Both the position numbers and the translations under genes were made by a program. From the NCBI RefSeq assembly GCF_015751765.1, contig NZ_JADOTX010000001.1, positions 62,001-126,000 on the forward strand: 64,000 nucleotides of DNA. Direction: 5' to 3'. Of this stretch, positions 1 through 8,132 are shown in pieces (positions within the stretch are counted from its first letter, which is position 1; every line of letters begins with the position of its first letter). The notes beneath the pieces were generated by a model. That model was not told the DNA's origin. It was given only the letters and a program-made list of their open reading frames with translations, and did no database searches. Origin of the DNA: Micromonospora ureilytica (lineage in GTDB: Bacteria; Actinomycetota; Actinomycetes; Mycobacteriales; Micromonosporaceae).

Positions 1-179
1 TCCTCCAGATAGGTCAGGACGTAGAGCATGCAGTACCCGGACCAGTCGTACTCCTGCCGCGTTTTGCCCCCGTGTTCCGCCAGGTACGTGTGGAACGACG
101 ACGGCGATGTGCGGGCCAGGCGGGCCAGTTCGGTGATGCTGTCCCTGGGGACCAGTGTCAGTGACGCGATAGCAGACAA
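1..179 (-). CDS. Hypothetical protein, N-terminal part (cut by window edge)
   Basis: I do not recognise this protein. A minus-strand frame opens at a TTG at 179-177 and stays open to the window edge (59 complete codons). The start is chosen because GGAGG lies 5 nt upstream. The product begins MSAIASLTLVPRDSITELAR and contains a Tyr- and Trp-bearing segment (QEYDWSGYCMLYVLTYLEE). It starts 16 nt after the stop of the reductase-family gene on the same strand, so the two are probably co-transcribed. Codon third positions are GC-rich, as expected of a real gene. The C-terminus is outside the window. Confidence 0.6.
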   Translation of the reverse strand, partial: MSAIASLTLVPRDSITELARLARTSPSSFHTYLAEHGGKTRQEYDWSGYCMLYVLTYLE

Positions 180-195
180 CGCATCCTCCGTCGGT

Positions 196-816
196 TCAGG
201 AGAGCACGCGGTAGGTGACGTGCAGGACCGAGCTTGCCGCCCGCGACGTCACCTGTTCGAGGGTCAGCGGCGGGACGCCGTCGAACAGCCGCACGCCGGA
301 GCCGAGGGTGATCGGCACGATGTGCAACCGCAGCTCGTCGACCAGACCGGCGGCGAGGTACTGGTTGATGGTGGTCGCGCCGCCGTGGATCAAGATGTCG
401 CCGCCACCGGCCGCCGTGCGAGCCTGCGCGAGCGCCGACTCGATTCCGTCGGTGACGAAGTGGAAGGTGGTGCCGCCCTCCATCGGCTGCGGCTCGCGCG
501 CGTGATGGGTGAGCACGAACACCGGCTTGTGGAACGGGGGGTCCTCACCCCACCAGCCATTCCACTGCCGATCCCAGGGGCCACGCACGGGACCGAACAT
601 GTTGCGCCCCATGACGACCGCCGAGGCGCTTTTGATCAGGTCGAGCTCGGCCTGGTTCTCGTCGGCGGCGTCGAACATCCAGGCGTGCAGCCCACGGCCC
701 CAGCCGTCACCGCCGTCGTCGCCGAACGGGCGTTCCTCGGTCTGGTTGTGCCCGGCCGAGTACCCGTCGACAGAGATGGTCTGGTCGACGATCACCGTGC
801 CGATACGTGCGTTCAC
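196..816 (-). CDS. Dihydrofolate reductase / RibD C-terminal family protein
   Basis: This is a member of the RibD C-terminal/DHFR-like superfamily, NAD(P)H-dependent reductases whose actinobacterial stand-alone members mostly have no assigned substrate. Visible signatures are the N-terminal strand and DGYSAG loop, the segment SAVVMGRNMF, and the C-terminal GGGDILIHGGATTINQYL followed by ELRLHIVPITLGSG, the usual nucleotide-binding core. I start at GTG 816, giving MNARIGTV, because GGGGAG stands 4 nt before it; an ATG at 828 in the same frame has no ribosome site. The length of about 206 residues is normal. It is the first gene of a likely two-gene operon that leaves the window. Confidence 0.8.
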   Translation of the reverse strand: MNARIGTVIVDQTISVDGYSAGHNQTEERPFGDDGGDGWGRGLHAWMFDAADENQAELDLIKSASAVVMGRNMFGPVRGPWDRQWNGWWGEDPPFHKPVFVLTHHAREPQPMEGGTTFHFVTDGIESALAQARTAAGGGDILIHGGATTINQYLAAGLVDELRLHIVPITLGSGVRLFDGVPPLTLEQVTSRAASSVLHVTYRVLS

Positions 817-854
817 AGCGCTCCCCATTGACGACGCGTGGGCGAGAGATCAGC

Positions 855-1346
855 CTACGACCACCCCTGCGCGCCGCACAGCCTGCCTCGCGCCCGAGCC
901 GGTACGCCGATGGCGGACATCGCCTCCCCGTAGCGTCGGTACGCCTGTGCGGCCTCGCCGTGCCGGCCCGCATCGGTAAGCGTCCGGATGAACTCGCCGT
1001 GCACACCCTCGTCGTGGGGTTCCAGTTCGAGGGCACGGCCGAGGTGCCGGATGGTCTCGTCGATGTCGCCGGCGTCGCGGGCCAGCGAGGCCAGCTTGCG
1101 TACCACGCGCAGGTAGACCCGGCGTGCCTCCTCGCGGGTCGGTCGGGACCAGTCGTCGTACGGCTCGTCCTCCAGGAAGTCTCCCCGGTAGCGCTGCTCG
1201 GCGAGGAGCAGCGCGGCGCGGGCGTCGTCGCTCTCGCCCTGCTCGGCCAACCGGAGGCCGTGTGCCGATTCGGTGCGGAACTCCTCGACGTCGAGTTCGA
1301 CGTGACCGACGTCGAGGGCAAGGCTCGGGTGCGCGGCGATGACGAA
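855..1346 (-). pseudogene. Remnant of a SARP-type regulator (BTAD domain only)
   Basis: The minus-strand frame carries a clear bacterial transcriptional activation domain of the kind found at the C-terminus of large AfsR/SARP regulators: LALDVGHVELDVEEF, then GDFLEDEPYDDW, then REEARRVYLRVVRKLASLA and a TPR-like stretch ending AGRHGEAAQAYRRYGEAMSAIGV. The DNA-binding domain expected in front is absent. Upstream of about 1346 the frame stays open to 1556 but no longer resembles the family, and plus-strand coding begins there. I read it as a 3' fragment left by a deletion or inversion. It could still be expressed as a truncated protein. Confidence 0.6.
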
Positions 1347-1854
1347 GTGGTCCGTCGGGCTGCGGCGCTGCGGATCGAGCACGCCGCGGGAGCTGCTGTC
1401 GGAGCCGCCGGCCGGCACGCCCACCCCACCGGAGCTGGCCAACCGGACCATCGCCGCGAAAGTGGTCGTCGCCGACGATCTCGCCGTGCCGACGTCGAGT
1501 GGCATGGCCAAGGCGGCGACGATGACCTGCTGGGACCTGTACTGGAACTCGTACAACTGGGCCGAGCTGCCCGGCTACCCGAACCCGGGCTCGTTGTGGC
1601 ACCAGCCGAAGACGTACTACTCGTCCGACTTCGGCGGCATGAAGATGTACTCCTACAGCTACCTCGCCAACTGCGGCGGGTACGCCCGGCACCGGATCTA
1701 CTACAAGTCGGCCGGTGACTACTACAAGCACCACGACTACGAGGTGGCGGCGGATCACTGGCAGGCGGTCAAGAAGGGCTCGGTGCACCGCTACCGCAAG
1801 GTGTCCTACGACGGCACCTCGGGGGACACCCGCAACGGCAAGTACACCGGCTAG
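1339..1854 (+). CDS. Tyr/Trp-rich hypothetical protein, possibly a 3' gene fragment
   Basis: Not recognised. The frame ends at TAG 1852-1854, and its C-terminal 115 residues are unusually aromatic (MTCWDLYWNSYNW, SLWHQPKTYYSSDF, HRIYYKSAGDYYKHHDY) with good codon use, so at least that part looks genuine. No start has a convincing ribosome site: in-frame candidates are ATG 1339, GTG 1462 and ATG 1504. The upstream end runs into the BTAD fragment on the other strand near 1340-1400, which suggests the 5' end of this gene was lost at the same rearrangement. No signal peptide is visible. Confidence 0.4.
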   Translation: MTKWSVGLRRCGSSTPRELLSEPPAGTPTPPELANRTIAAKVVVADDLAVPTSSGMAKAATMTCWDLYWNSYNWAELPGYPNPGSLWHQPKTYYSSDFGGMKMYSYSYLANCGGYARHRIYYKSAGDYYKHHDYEVAADHWQAVKKGSVHRYRKVSYDGTSGDTRNGKYTG

Positions 1855-1976
1855 CGGCGTCGGTGGCGGTAGGCCCTGCGTCACGCCCACCGTCACCCGG
1901 CGTGCCCGTGGATCGTGTCCATTACGCGACGAATAGATCGAGTTTGCTGGGCTGGGGACGTTAGTTTGATTCGGTG

Positions 1977-4754
1977 ATGTCAATCGCTGGCACGGGCGTG
2001 CGCGTCAGGCTGCTCGGGCCGGTGGAGGTGATCGTCGCCGGCAGTCCGCAGGCGGTGAACGGCCTGCGCCGCAAGGCGGTGCTGGCGACGTTGGCCCTGC
2101 ACGCGGGCCGGGTGGTAAGCGTCGACCGGCTCATCGACGTGGTCTGGGGCGACCAGCTACCGGCCACCGCGGCGAACACGTTGCAACGCCACGTCTCCTA
2201 CCTGCGCGGGGTGCTCGGCGAGCCCGGATCGATAGTGGCGCGCCCGCCCGGTTATCTGCTCGACACCGGGCCGGATTCCACTGATGTCCAGGCCGCCGAG
2301 CGCCTCATCGAGCTGGCCCGGCGCTCGACGGACCGCAACGAGCAGGTGAAGCACCTGACGGCCGCGGTGGCGCTGTGGCGCGGCCCACCGCTGGCCGACG
2401 TGGCCGGATCCGCCTGGCTTGAGGAGCAGGCGGAACACCTGGCCCGCCTGCGGTTGGAGGCCGAACGATCCCTCGCCGAGGCCCGGTTGTCCGTCGGTGA
2501 GCACGCCGGGCTCGTCCCCGGGTTGGAACGGCTCGTCCGACAGCACCCCTTCGATGAGCACCTGCACGCGCAACTGATGCTCGCCCTGTATCGCGACGGC
2601 CGCCAGGGCGAGGCGGTCGCCACGTACCGGCGGCTGCGCGACAACCTGCGGGAGAACCTCGGCATCGACCCGGGTCCACGGCTACGGGATCTGGAGTGCG
2701 CCATCCTGCGCCAGGACACCGCGATCGCCGCCCCGGCGCCGGCCCCGGCAGCGGCGGTGCCGGTCGCGGCGCAACTGCCTCCGCCCGTACCCACGTTCAC
2801 CGGACGTGACGCGGAGATCGCCGCCCTCGACGCGCTCGTCGACCGGGGCGGCGCGGTCGTGGTGTCCGGGACCGCCGGCGTCGGCAAGACCGCGTTTGCC
2901 GTGCACTGGGCGCACCGCGCGGCCGCGCGCTTCCCCGACGGGCAGCTCTACGTCAACCTGCGCGGCTTCGACCCGGCGGCCACGCCTACCGAACCGGCGC
3001 GAGCGCTGCACGGATTCCTGGAGGCACTCGGCGTTCCGGCGGCGCGGATGCCCAGCGATCCGGACACCATGGTGAGCCTCTACCGCACGACTGTGGCGGG
3101 CAAGCGTCTGCTGGTGGTGCTCGACAACGCGCGCGACGCGGAACAGGTCCGGCCGTTGCTGCCCGGCTCGCCGGACTGCCTCGCGATCGTCACCAGCCGC
3201 GACCAGCTCATCCCGTTGGTCGTCACCGAAAGCGCCCAACCGGTGCCCCTCGATCTGCTGAGCCCTGGCGAAGCCCGCGACCTGCTGGTCCGCCGTCTCG
3301 GGGAGCGCCAGGTCGCCGCCGAACCCGCAGCGGTCGACGACATCGCCGACCGCTGCGCGCGGCTGCCCATCGCCCTGGCCATCGTCGCGGCCAGAGCCGC
3401 CACCAACCGGCACTTCTCGTTGGCCGCCGTCGCCGGCGAACTGGGCGACCTGGACGCCTTCCGCGCGGGCGACGAGGCCACCGACGTCCGGGCGGTCTTC
3501 TCCTGGTCGTGCCGCACGCTCAGCCCACCCGCGGCCCGGCTGTTCCGGCTGCTGAGCCTGCATCCCGGCCCGGACGTCGCCGCCCCGGCCGTGGCCAGCC
3601 TGGCCGGCGCCGACGGGCAGACGACCGGTCCCCTGCTGACCGAACTGACCCGGGCGAACCTCTTCACCGAGCACACCTACGGGCGCTACGCGTTCCACGA
3701 CCTGCTGCGCGCGTACGCCGCCGACCTCGCCGACGAGACCGAGCCGCCGGCCGAGCGTCGGGACGCCGTGCACCGGCTGCTCGACCACTGCCTGCACACC
3801 GCCCACGCCGCCGACCTCGCACTGCACCCGCACTTCAGCGCGATCAGCCTCCCGCCACCCAGGGCGGGAGTGACCCCGGAACGCCCCAGGAGCCGGTCGG
3901 CCGCCGCGGCGTGGTTCACCGCCGAGATCCCCGTCCTGCTCGCCGCAGTACCGCTCGCGGCGCGGTCCGGTTTCGAGGGACACGCCTGGCGCCTCGCCTG
4001 GACCCTGGCCGGCTTCCTGCACCGGCAGGGGCACTGGCAGGACTGGCTCGGCACGCAACAAATCGCGCTGGCCGCCGCGTCCCGCATCGGGGATCAGGCG
4101 GGGCAGGGCCACGCGCACCGCAGCCTCGGTCTCGCCTGCTCCCGGCTCCGACGGTACGACGAGGCCGACGACCACCTGCGGCGCGCACTCGACCTGTTCA
4201 GCGACGTCGGCGACGACGCCGGCCGGGCGCACACCTGCCTGAACCTTGGGCAGCTGGCCGAGCGGCAGGGCCAGCACCAGCAGGCACTGCACCACTCCCG
4301 GCGGGCACTGACCCTGTTCCGGGGGACGGGAAACCGGGCCGGGCAGGGGTACACCCTCAACGCGGTCGGTTGGCAGGAAGCGTTGCTCGGCGACTACCAC
4401 AGTGCCCTTGCCTCGTGCGGCGAGGCGCTGCGGATGTTGCAGGAGGTCGACGACGTCCAGGGCCAGGCCGACACCTGGGACAGCCTCGGCCACGCCCATC
4501 ACCAACTCGGGGACGACCGGCGGGCGATCGCCTGCTACGAGCACGCCCTCGAACTCTTCACCCAGGTCCACGACAGGTACGCCGAGGCGAGCACGTACGT
4601 CAATCTCGGCGGCAGCCACCGGGCCCTCGCCGACCTCGGCGCCACCCGTGCCGCCTGGAGTCGAGCCCTGACCATCCTCGACGAACTCGGTGATGCCGAC
4701 GCCGACTCGATCCGCGCCGACCTCGAACAGCTCGACACCATGCGGCAGCACTGA
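1977..4754 (+). CDS. AfsR/SARP-family transcriptional regulator with NB-ARC ATPase and TPRs
   Basis: A large SARP regulator of about 925 residues. Order: winged-helix DNA-binding domain (about 10-100, VRLLGPVEV to GYLLD), BTAD (about 105-250), a Pro/Ala linker (252-272), NB-ARC ATPase with Walker A GTAGVGKT near 299-306 and Walker B-like LLVVLDNA near 380, a CARLPIALAIVAARA motif near 455, and C-terminal TPRs (about 640-920). AfsR-type proteins bind direct repeats spaced 11 bp and recruit RNA polymerase; ATP binding and TPRs gate activity. Just downstream lie exactly such repeats and two secreted-protein genes, its likely targets. GTG and ATG starts are tandem (1974, 1977), neither with a clear ribosome site. 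Confidence 0.92.
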   Translation: MSIAGTGVRVRLLGPVEVIVAGSPQAVNGLRRKAVLATLALHAGRVVSVDRLIDVVWGDQLPATAANTLQRHVSYLRGVLGEPGSIVARPPGYLLDTGPDSTDVQAAERLIELARRSTDRNEQVKHLTAAVALWRGPPLADVAGSAWLEEQAEHLARLRLEAERSLAEARLSVGEHAGLVPGLERLVRQHPFDEHLHAQLMLALYRDGRQGEAVATYRRLRDNLRENLGIDPGPRLRDLECAILRQDTAIAAPAPAPAAAVPVAAQLPPPVPTFTGRDAEIAALDALVDRGGAVVVSGTAGVGKTAFAVHWAHRAAARFPDGQLYVNLRGFDPAATPTEPARALHGFLEALGVPAARMPSDPDTMVSLYRTTVAGKRLLVVLDNARDAEQVRPLLPGSPDCLAIVTSRDQLIPLVVTESAQPVPLDLLSPGEARDLLVRRLGERQVAAEPAAVDDIADRCARLPIALAIVAARAATNRHFSLAAVAGELGDLDAFRAGDEATDVRAVFSWSCRTLSPPAARLFRLLSLHPGPDVAAPAVASLAGADGQTTGPLLTELTRANLFTEHTYGRYAFHDLLRAYAADLADETEPPAERRDAVHRLLDHCLHTAHAADLALHPHFSAISLPPPRAGVTPERPRSRSAAAAWFTAEIPVLLAAVPLAARSGFEGHAWRLAWTLAGFLHRQGHWQDWLGTQQIALAAASRIGDQAGQGHAHRSLGLACSRLRRYDEADDHLRRALDLFSDVGDDAGRAHTCLNLGQLAERQGQHQQALHHSRRALTLFRGTGNRAGQGYTLNAVGWQEALLGDYHSALASCGEALRMLQEVDDVQGQADTWDSLGHAHHQLGDDRRAIACYEHALELFTQVHDRYAEASTYVNLGGSHRALADLGATRAAWSRALTILDELGDADADSIRADLEQLDTMRQH

Positions 4755-4765
4755 CGTACCCCGCT

Positions 4766-4798
4766 TTCAGCGCCGTTTCCGGGCCGCTTCAGCGCGGC
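4766..4798 (+). promoter_or_regulatory. Probable SARP binding site: three 11-bp direct repeats
   Basis: Three consecutive 11-mers read TTCAGCGCCGT, TTCCGGGCCGC and TTCAGCGCGGC (4766, 4777, 4788). SARPs such as ActII-ORF4 and AfsR recognise heptamer direct repeats in 11-bp or 22-bp register placed about 8 bp before the -10 box. Here the last heptamer ends at 4794 and the hexamer CACTCT starts at 4803, exactly 8 bp later. The site lies between the SARP gene (stop 4754) and the first secreted-protein gene (ATG 4849). Confidence 0.6.
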
Positions 4799-4848
4799 CC
4801 GCCACTCTTCGGACACCAGTTTCTTCCGCATCAGGAATGGAGCGTTCG

Positions 4849-5568
4849 ATGAGTCGTTTGGCACACCGCCTCGCGGTGATCGGGGTGGTCAGCGGGACGG
4901 TGCTGGCCATGTCCTCCGCCGCCGTGGCCCAGACCGAGAAGCCGCCGCAGAAGGGCGCCGACTGCGTGGTCCAGCACGTCGACGAGCGCGGCAAGATCCT
5001 CCGCACCGAGACCGCGTCCGAGGGTCGGGAGTACGGCCAGTTCCGCTGCGTCGCCGGGAAGTGGACGTTCGCCTGGGCGCCCTTCGGAGCGGACGACATG
5101 ATCACGGCCGACGAGATCCAGATCAACCCGGCCGGCACCGCCTCGGTCCGACGGTTCACCGGTCCCGCGCTCGGCAACGACCTCACGGTTGGCGAGATGA
5201 CCGGCATCGCCCAGGCCGTCAGCGGCAGCCGTGAGGTGCTGATCGACCGCGCGATCGTGGCGGTCGACGACGGCAAGGAGCGGACCCCGGAGCAGGTCGA
5301 GGCGCTGCTGGCCGGCAAGGACACCACAGGGGTACGGGTGCTGGACATCATCGAGAAGCCGAATGCCGCCATGTCGACGAAGGACGTCATCGACGAGGCC
5401 GGCGGCACCCCCGAAACGACAGTCGTCTACTTCAGCATCTGGGGCGCGATCAAGGCGGCCATCGCCTGGATCGTGGACACCCTCGGCGACATCGGTGAGT
5501 GGATCGACGACCACTGCGACCTGGGATCCCCCAACGACTTCGGCGACATCGTCACGTGTCGCTGGTAG
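4849..5568 (+). CDS. Secreted protein of unknown function, repeat-family member 1
   Basis: No known family is recognised. The 239-residue product starts at ATG 4849 (GGAG 6 nt upstream) with a Sec signal peptide (RLAHR, hydrophobic 9-22, AVA|QT cleavage near 27). The mature part is acidic, has Cys at 39, 67, 223 and 237, a repeat unit at about 145-185 (RTPEQVEALLAGKDTTGVRV) that recurs twice in the next gene, and a hydrophobic/amphipathic helix near 195-220 (WGAIKAAIAWIVDTLGDIGEWI). It lies 94 bp after the SARP gene behind three 11-bp repeats and is followed after 43 bp by its relative, so regulator-controlled co-expression is likely. Confidence 0.8.
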   Translation: MSRLAHRLAVIGVVSGTVLAMSSAAVAQTEKPPQKGADCVVQHVDERGKILRTETASEGREYGQFRCVAGKWTFAWAPFGADDMITADEIQINPAGTASVRRFTGPALGNDLTVGEMTGIAQAVSGSREVLIDRAIVAVDDGKERTPEQVEALLAGKDTTGVRVLDIIEKPNAAMSTKDVIDEAGGTPETTVVYFSIWGAIKAAIAWIVDTLGDIGEWIDDHCDLGSPNDFGDIVTCRW

Positions 5569-5611
5569 CCCGCCCCACCCCGCCGACACCGATCACCGAG
5601 ATGAGGACAGG

Positions 5612-6499
5612 ATGACAACTCTGCGGGACATCGCCAGGCGCGCCACCATCGTCACGACCGCCCTGATCGTCGGGCTGACCGCGTCGTACGCCCCGTCGCA
5701 GGCCGCCGAGGGTGGTGAGGCCCGGACGACGGTCACCGACCACCCCGGCGCGCCGGGGACGATGCTGCAACAGTTCGAGGACCTGACCGGCCGGCCCGTC
5801 GGCGACCTGGACAAGGTGCTGGCCTTCGACACCGGCGGCCGGAACCTCACCGGCGACCAACTCGAAGCGCTCGCCGCCGGAAAGGAGGTCGACGGTGTCA
5901 AGGTCGTCGGCACGATTCCGGGCAGTCGGGACGTCCTCGGCACGACCATGGCCGACCTCGCCGACGGGGCGTACGACGGCAGCGGCGACAGTGCGACGGC
6001 GACGTCCCTGCTCTTCGCCTCGTCCACCCCCGACGGCCGGGAGTGGTGCCTGACCATGTGCGTCGCCTCGGGCAAAACAATCTGGGAGTGCCTGCTGTCG
6101 CGCCTGACGGGCGGACCGATCCTCGCCCTCGACCTCGCCGGCAGCACCACGGTGGGCGGTACGAAGGCCGCCTTCGAGAAGGCCAGTGGCGTCGCCGTCG
6201 AAGGCCCGTACACGGTGGAGACGCTGGTCGGCGACGGTGAGCCCTCGGCGGACGAGATCAGGACGCTCCTCGACGGCAAGGACATCGAGTCGATGCGCCG
6301 GGTGGCGACACTGGATGGACCGGACCCTGGATGGGCGCTGGCCGACATCGCCGAGAACTCCGGCGTCGTGTACGCGAAGAACAGGGGCCACGTCTTCACC
6401 CTCAACCTTCCCGTCCTCGGCAAGATCATCATTTGGTGCAACTCAAAGGATGGCGGGAAGACCTGGAAATGCTCGGCCTACAAATGGAGCGGGTTCTAA
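5612..6499 (+). CDS. Secreted protein of unknown function, repeat-family member 2
   Basis: A 295-residue exported protein with start ATG 5612 (GAGGACAG just upstream) and signal peptide (hydrophobic 11-24, cleavage near AAEGG at 31-32). It has two copies of the motif seen once in the preceding gene: LTGDQLEALAAGKEVDGVKV (about 79-98) and SADEIRTLLDGKDIESMRRV (212-231), each followed by a short acidic helix (MADLADG, LADIAEN). Between them is a Cys-bearing segment (EWCLTMC, WEC; Cys 146, 150, 160), and the tail has Cys 276 and 287. I assign no enzyme activity. A strong hairpin at 6519-6555 ends the unit. Confidence 0.8.
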   Translation: MTTLRDIARRATIVTTALIVGLTASYAPSQAAEGGEARTTVTDHPGAPGTMLQQFEDLTGRPVGDLDKVLAFDTGGRNLTGDQLEALAAGKEVDGVKVVGTIPGSRDVLGTTMADLADGAYDGSGDSATATSLLFASSTPDGREWCLTMCVASGKTIWECLLSRLTGGPILALDLAGSTTVGGTKAAFEKASGVAVEGPYTVETLVGDGEPSADEIRTLLDGKDIESMRRVATLDGPDPGWALADIAENSGVVYAKNRGHVFTLNLPVLGKIIIWCNSKDGGKTWKCSAYKWSGF

Positions 6500-6518
6500 C
6501 GGGTAGCCCGCCGACACC

Positions 6519-6555
6519 CCGCTCCGCGTCGACCCCAGGGGACGACGCGGAGCGG
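6519..6555 (+). terminator. Hairpin terminator after the secreted pair
   Basis: Perfect 13-bp arms (CCGCTCCGCGTCG at 6519-6531 and its complement at 6543-6555) flank an 11-nt loop that can itself pair CCCC with GGGG. It lies 20 bp after the stop of the second secreted-protein gene. No long U-run follows, which is usual for actinobacterial terminators. Confidence 0.75.
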
Positions 6556-6621
6556 ATTCTGCGCTCGAGTTGTGCAGTGGCTGAGCCTGGATCTACCTGC
6601 GGGTGTACTAGCGTCACAGGT

Positions 6622-7014
6622 GTGAAGGATCGTGCTGCGGCCTATGAGCCCCTGACGGTGGAGCGACTTGGTGCCCTGCTTGTCGGGGTTGACGAGACGC
6701 GACGGTGGCGGTTGGTGGCGGAGTTCCTGGAGGAATACCGATGGGAACCGGCCGGCGACCGCGCCGGTCTGCTGGACGCGGAGCCGGCTCTAGTCGGTGA
6801 CGAGCACTGGGACGTCTTCCTGGCGGCGCTGGCGGAGCATTTGGCGGCAAAAGATGGGCGAGGCGCGCCGCCGTGGGTTGCGACGCGCTCGCTGCGGCAG
6901 TTCTGGTTCCCCTTCAACACACGTGCCGCACGTGTCGACGCGGTGGTGCACGCGCCAGCGGCGTTCCGGCGTCGCGGCATTTATGTGGCGGCCCAGGAGT
7001 TGAACGTCGCGTGA
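6622..7014 (+). CDS. Putative antitoxin-like partner of the DUF6036 nucleotidyltransferase
   Basis: A 130-residue protein starting at GTG 6622. It resembles the small protein commonly encoded directly before DUF6036/AbiEii-like nucleotidyltransferases in actinobacteria: an N-terminal helical part (TVERLGALLVGVDETRRW, LVAEFLEEYRWEP) and a conserved C-terminal block (WFPFNTRAARVDAVVHAPAA, RRRGIYV). Its stop overlaps the next start (GTGA at 7011-7014), so translation is coupled. The antitoxin role is inferred from gene order and size, not from a motif. Only a weak AGG precedes the start, and the message may be nearly leaderless. Confidence 0.6.
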   Translation: MKDRAAAYEPLTVERLGALLVGVDETRRWRLVAEFLEEYRWEPAGDRAGLLDAEPALVGDEHWDVFLAALAEHLAAKDGRGAPPWVATRSLRQFWFPFNTRAARVDAVVHAPAAFRRRGIYVAAQELNVA

Positions 7015-7541
7015 GCGCCGATGACCCACTGCTGGACCGTACTGCGATCGAAGATGCCTTCCACCGGCTGGGCGACCGGCTTGCTAAGCGGGGCGTGGTT
7101 GCGGATATCTACATCTTTGGCGGGGCAGCGATGGCTCTGGCCTACGACGCGCGCCGCGCGACCCGGGACATCGATGCTGTCTTCCAGCCGCACGGCGTCG
7201 TGCTCGACGAAGCGAGGGCCGTCGCCGATGAACTTGGTCTTCCACACTGGTGGCTCAATGAGCAGGCGAGCGCCTACGTCGCGCCGGGCGGCGATGCGAT
7301 GGCTCCTCGCGTCTTCGACCACCCAGGCCTGCGGGTGTTGGCGGCGTCGCCGGAGCACCTGTTAGCTATGAAGGTGCTCGCCGCGCGTCGACGGGATGCC
7401 GATGACATCCGTTTCCTGGTCGAGCGCCTCGGTCTGACCAGTTCGGCGCAAGTCCTCAGTCTCTGTGCGGAGATCTTTCCGGACGAGGATGTTCCAGGGC
7501 GGGCGAGACTCGTGCTCGATGACGTCTTCGATGGTCAGTAA
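7011..7541 (+). CDS. DUF6036 / AbiEii-like nucleotidyltransferase, putative toxin
   Basis: 176 residues with the minimal nucleotidyltransferase signature: the glycine pair in YIFGGAAMAL (residues 34-43) followed by the metal-binding D-x-D in TRDIDAVF (D53, D55), and a C-terminal KVLAARRRDADDIRFL block (Lys, Arg, paired Asp) typical of DUF6036/AbiEii proteins. Members of this fold act in toxin-antitoxin and phage-defence systems by transferring nucleotides to tRNA or protein; the substrate here is unknown. The GTG start overlaps the upstream partner's stop. The pair ends at a hairpin (7621-7648), so it is a compact two-gene cassette. Confidence 0.75.
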   Translation: MSADDPLLDRTAIEDAFHRLGDRLAKRGVVADIYIFGGAAMALAYDARRATRDIDAVFQPHGVVLDEARAVADELGLPHWWLNEQASAYVAPGGDAMAPRVFDHPGLRVLAASPEHLLAMKVLAARRRDADDIRFLVERLGLTSSAQVLSLCAEIFPDEDVPGRARLVLDDVFDGQ

Positions 7542-7620
7542 TGATGTCATCGGGCTTCCAATCGACCACAAGTCCCGACCAGCAGTAGTGGCCAGCCGTC
7601 ACCGAGCGGCGTTCTGCGGC

Positions 7621-7648
7621 CTTCTGACCCCCGGTCGGGGGTCAGAAG
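7621..7648 (+). terminator. Hairpin terminator after the nucleotidyltransferase cassette
   Basis: CTTCTGACCCCC (7621-7632) pairs perfectly with GGGGGTCAGAAG (7637-7648) across a GGTC loop. It lies 80 bp downstream of the cassette stop and before the next gene on the same strand. Confidence 0.75.
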
Positions 7649-7711
7649 AGGTATGCCTGCCCGACGAGAAGATCGCTGGCGTCGACCAAGCGAGCCGCTG
7701 ATACTCGTCAG

Positions 7712-8020
7712 GTGATCGGCAACGACCCTCGCGTCCCTTGGCCGCCTCGCGCGTCCCACCCGGCAGACAGTTCGACACTGCCGCTCTACATGGTCTTGTT
7801 CTTCCTTCTGGGCCTCGTCAGCTTCGTGATCTATGGGCTGAGTGACGGCCAGGGAGCGCTCGTTCTCGCGAGCATCATCTCGGGAATGTTCTTCGGGTGC
7901 TTCATGATCCTTTTCGCGATCTACTGGATCGGATACCTGCTCAAGGGACATGCCATCTGGCAGGCCGAGCGTCAGGCTGAGTCCGATGGGCCGTCCAGGG
8001 GCCAACAACCAGAGGATTGA
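7712..8020 (+). CDS. Small two-helix membrane protein
   Basis: A 102-residue hypothetical protein, GTG start. It has two hydrophobic spans, LYMVLFFLLGLVSFVIYGL (about 25-43) and a second at about 51-78 containing SIISGMFFGCFMILFAIYWI, then a charged tail (WQAERQAESDGPSRGQQPED). The ribosome site is weak (AGG). It stands alone between the nucleotidyltransferase cassette and the sigma-factor gene. No family is recognised. Confidence 0.55.
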   Translation: MIGNDPRVPWPPRASHPADSSTLPLYMVLFFLLGLVSFVIYGLSDGQGALVLASIISGMFFGCFMILFAIYWIGYLLKGHAIWQAERQAESDGPSRGQQPED

Positions 8021-8132
8021 GCCGTCGGGCTTGGGCCCGGCGTGCGATCTTCCACTCAACCCCGGAGGCCGCAGGTGGCGTCTCACTCTGCGTCCGCAGT
8101 TGGACGCGAGGTGGACGCGACCTGGAGGTGGA

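Noticed and set aside
28..831. 267-codon plus-strand frame over the first genes
   Set aside because: It mirrors the minus-strand reductase and hypothetical genes, which have family motifs and ribosome sites; the plus frame has neither.
2682..4751. 689-codon open frame on the minus strand opposite the SARP gene
   Set aside because: It is the antisense shadow of a clear SARP/NB-ARC/TPR protein; its product is Gly/Arg/Val-rich with no domain and no ribosome site.
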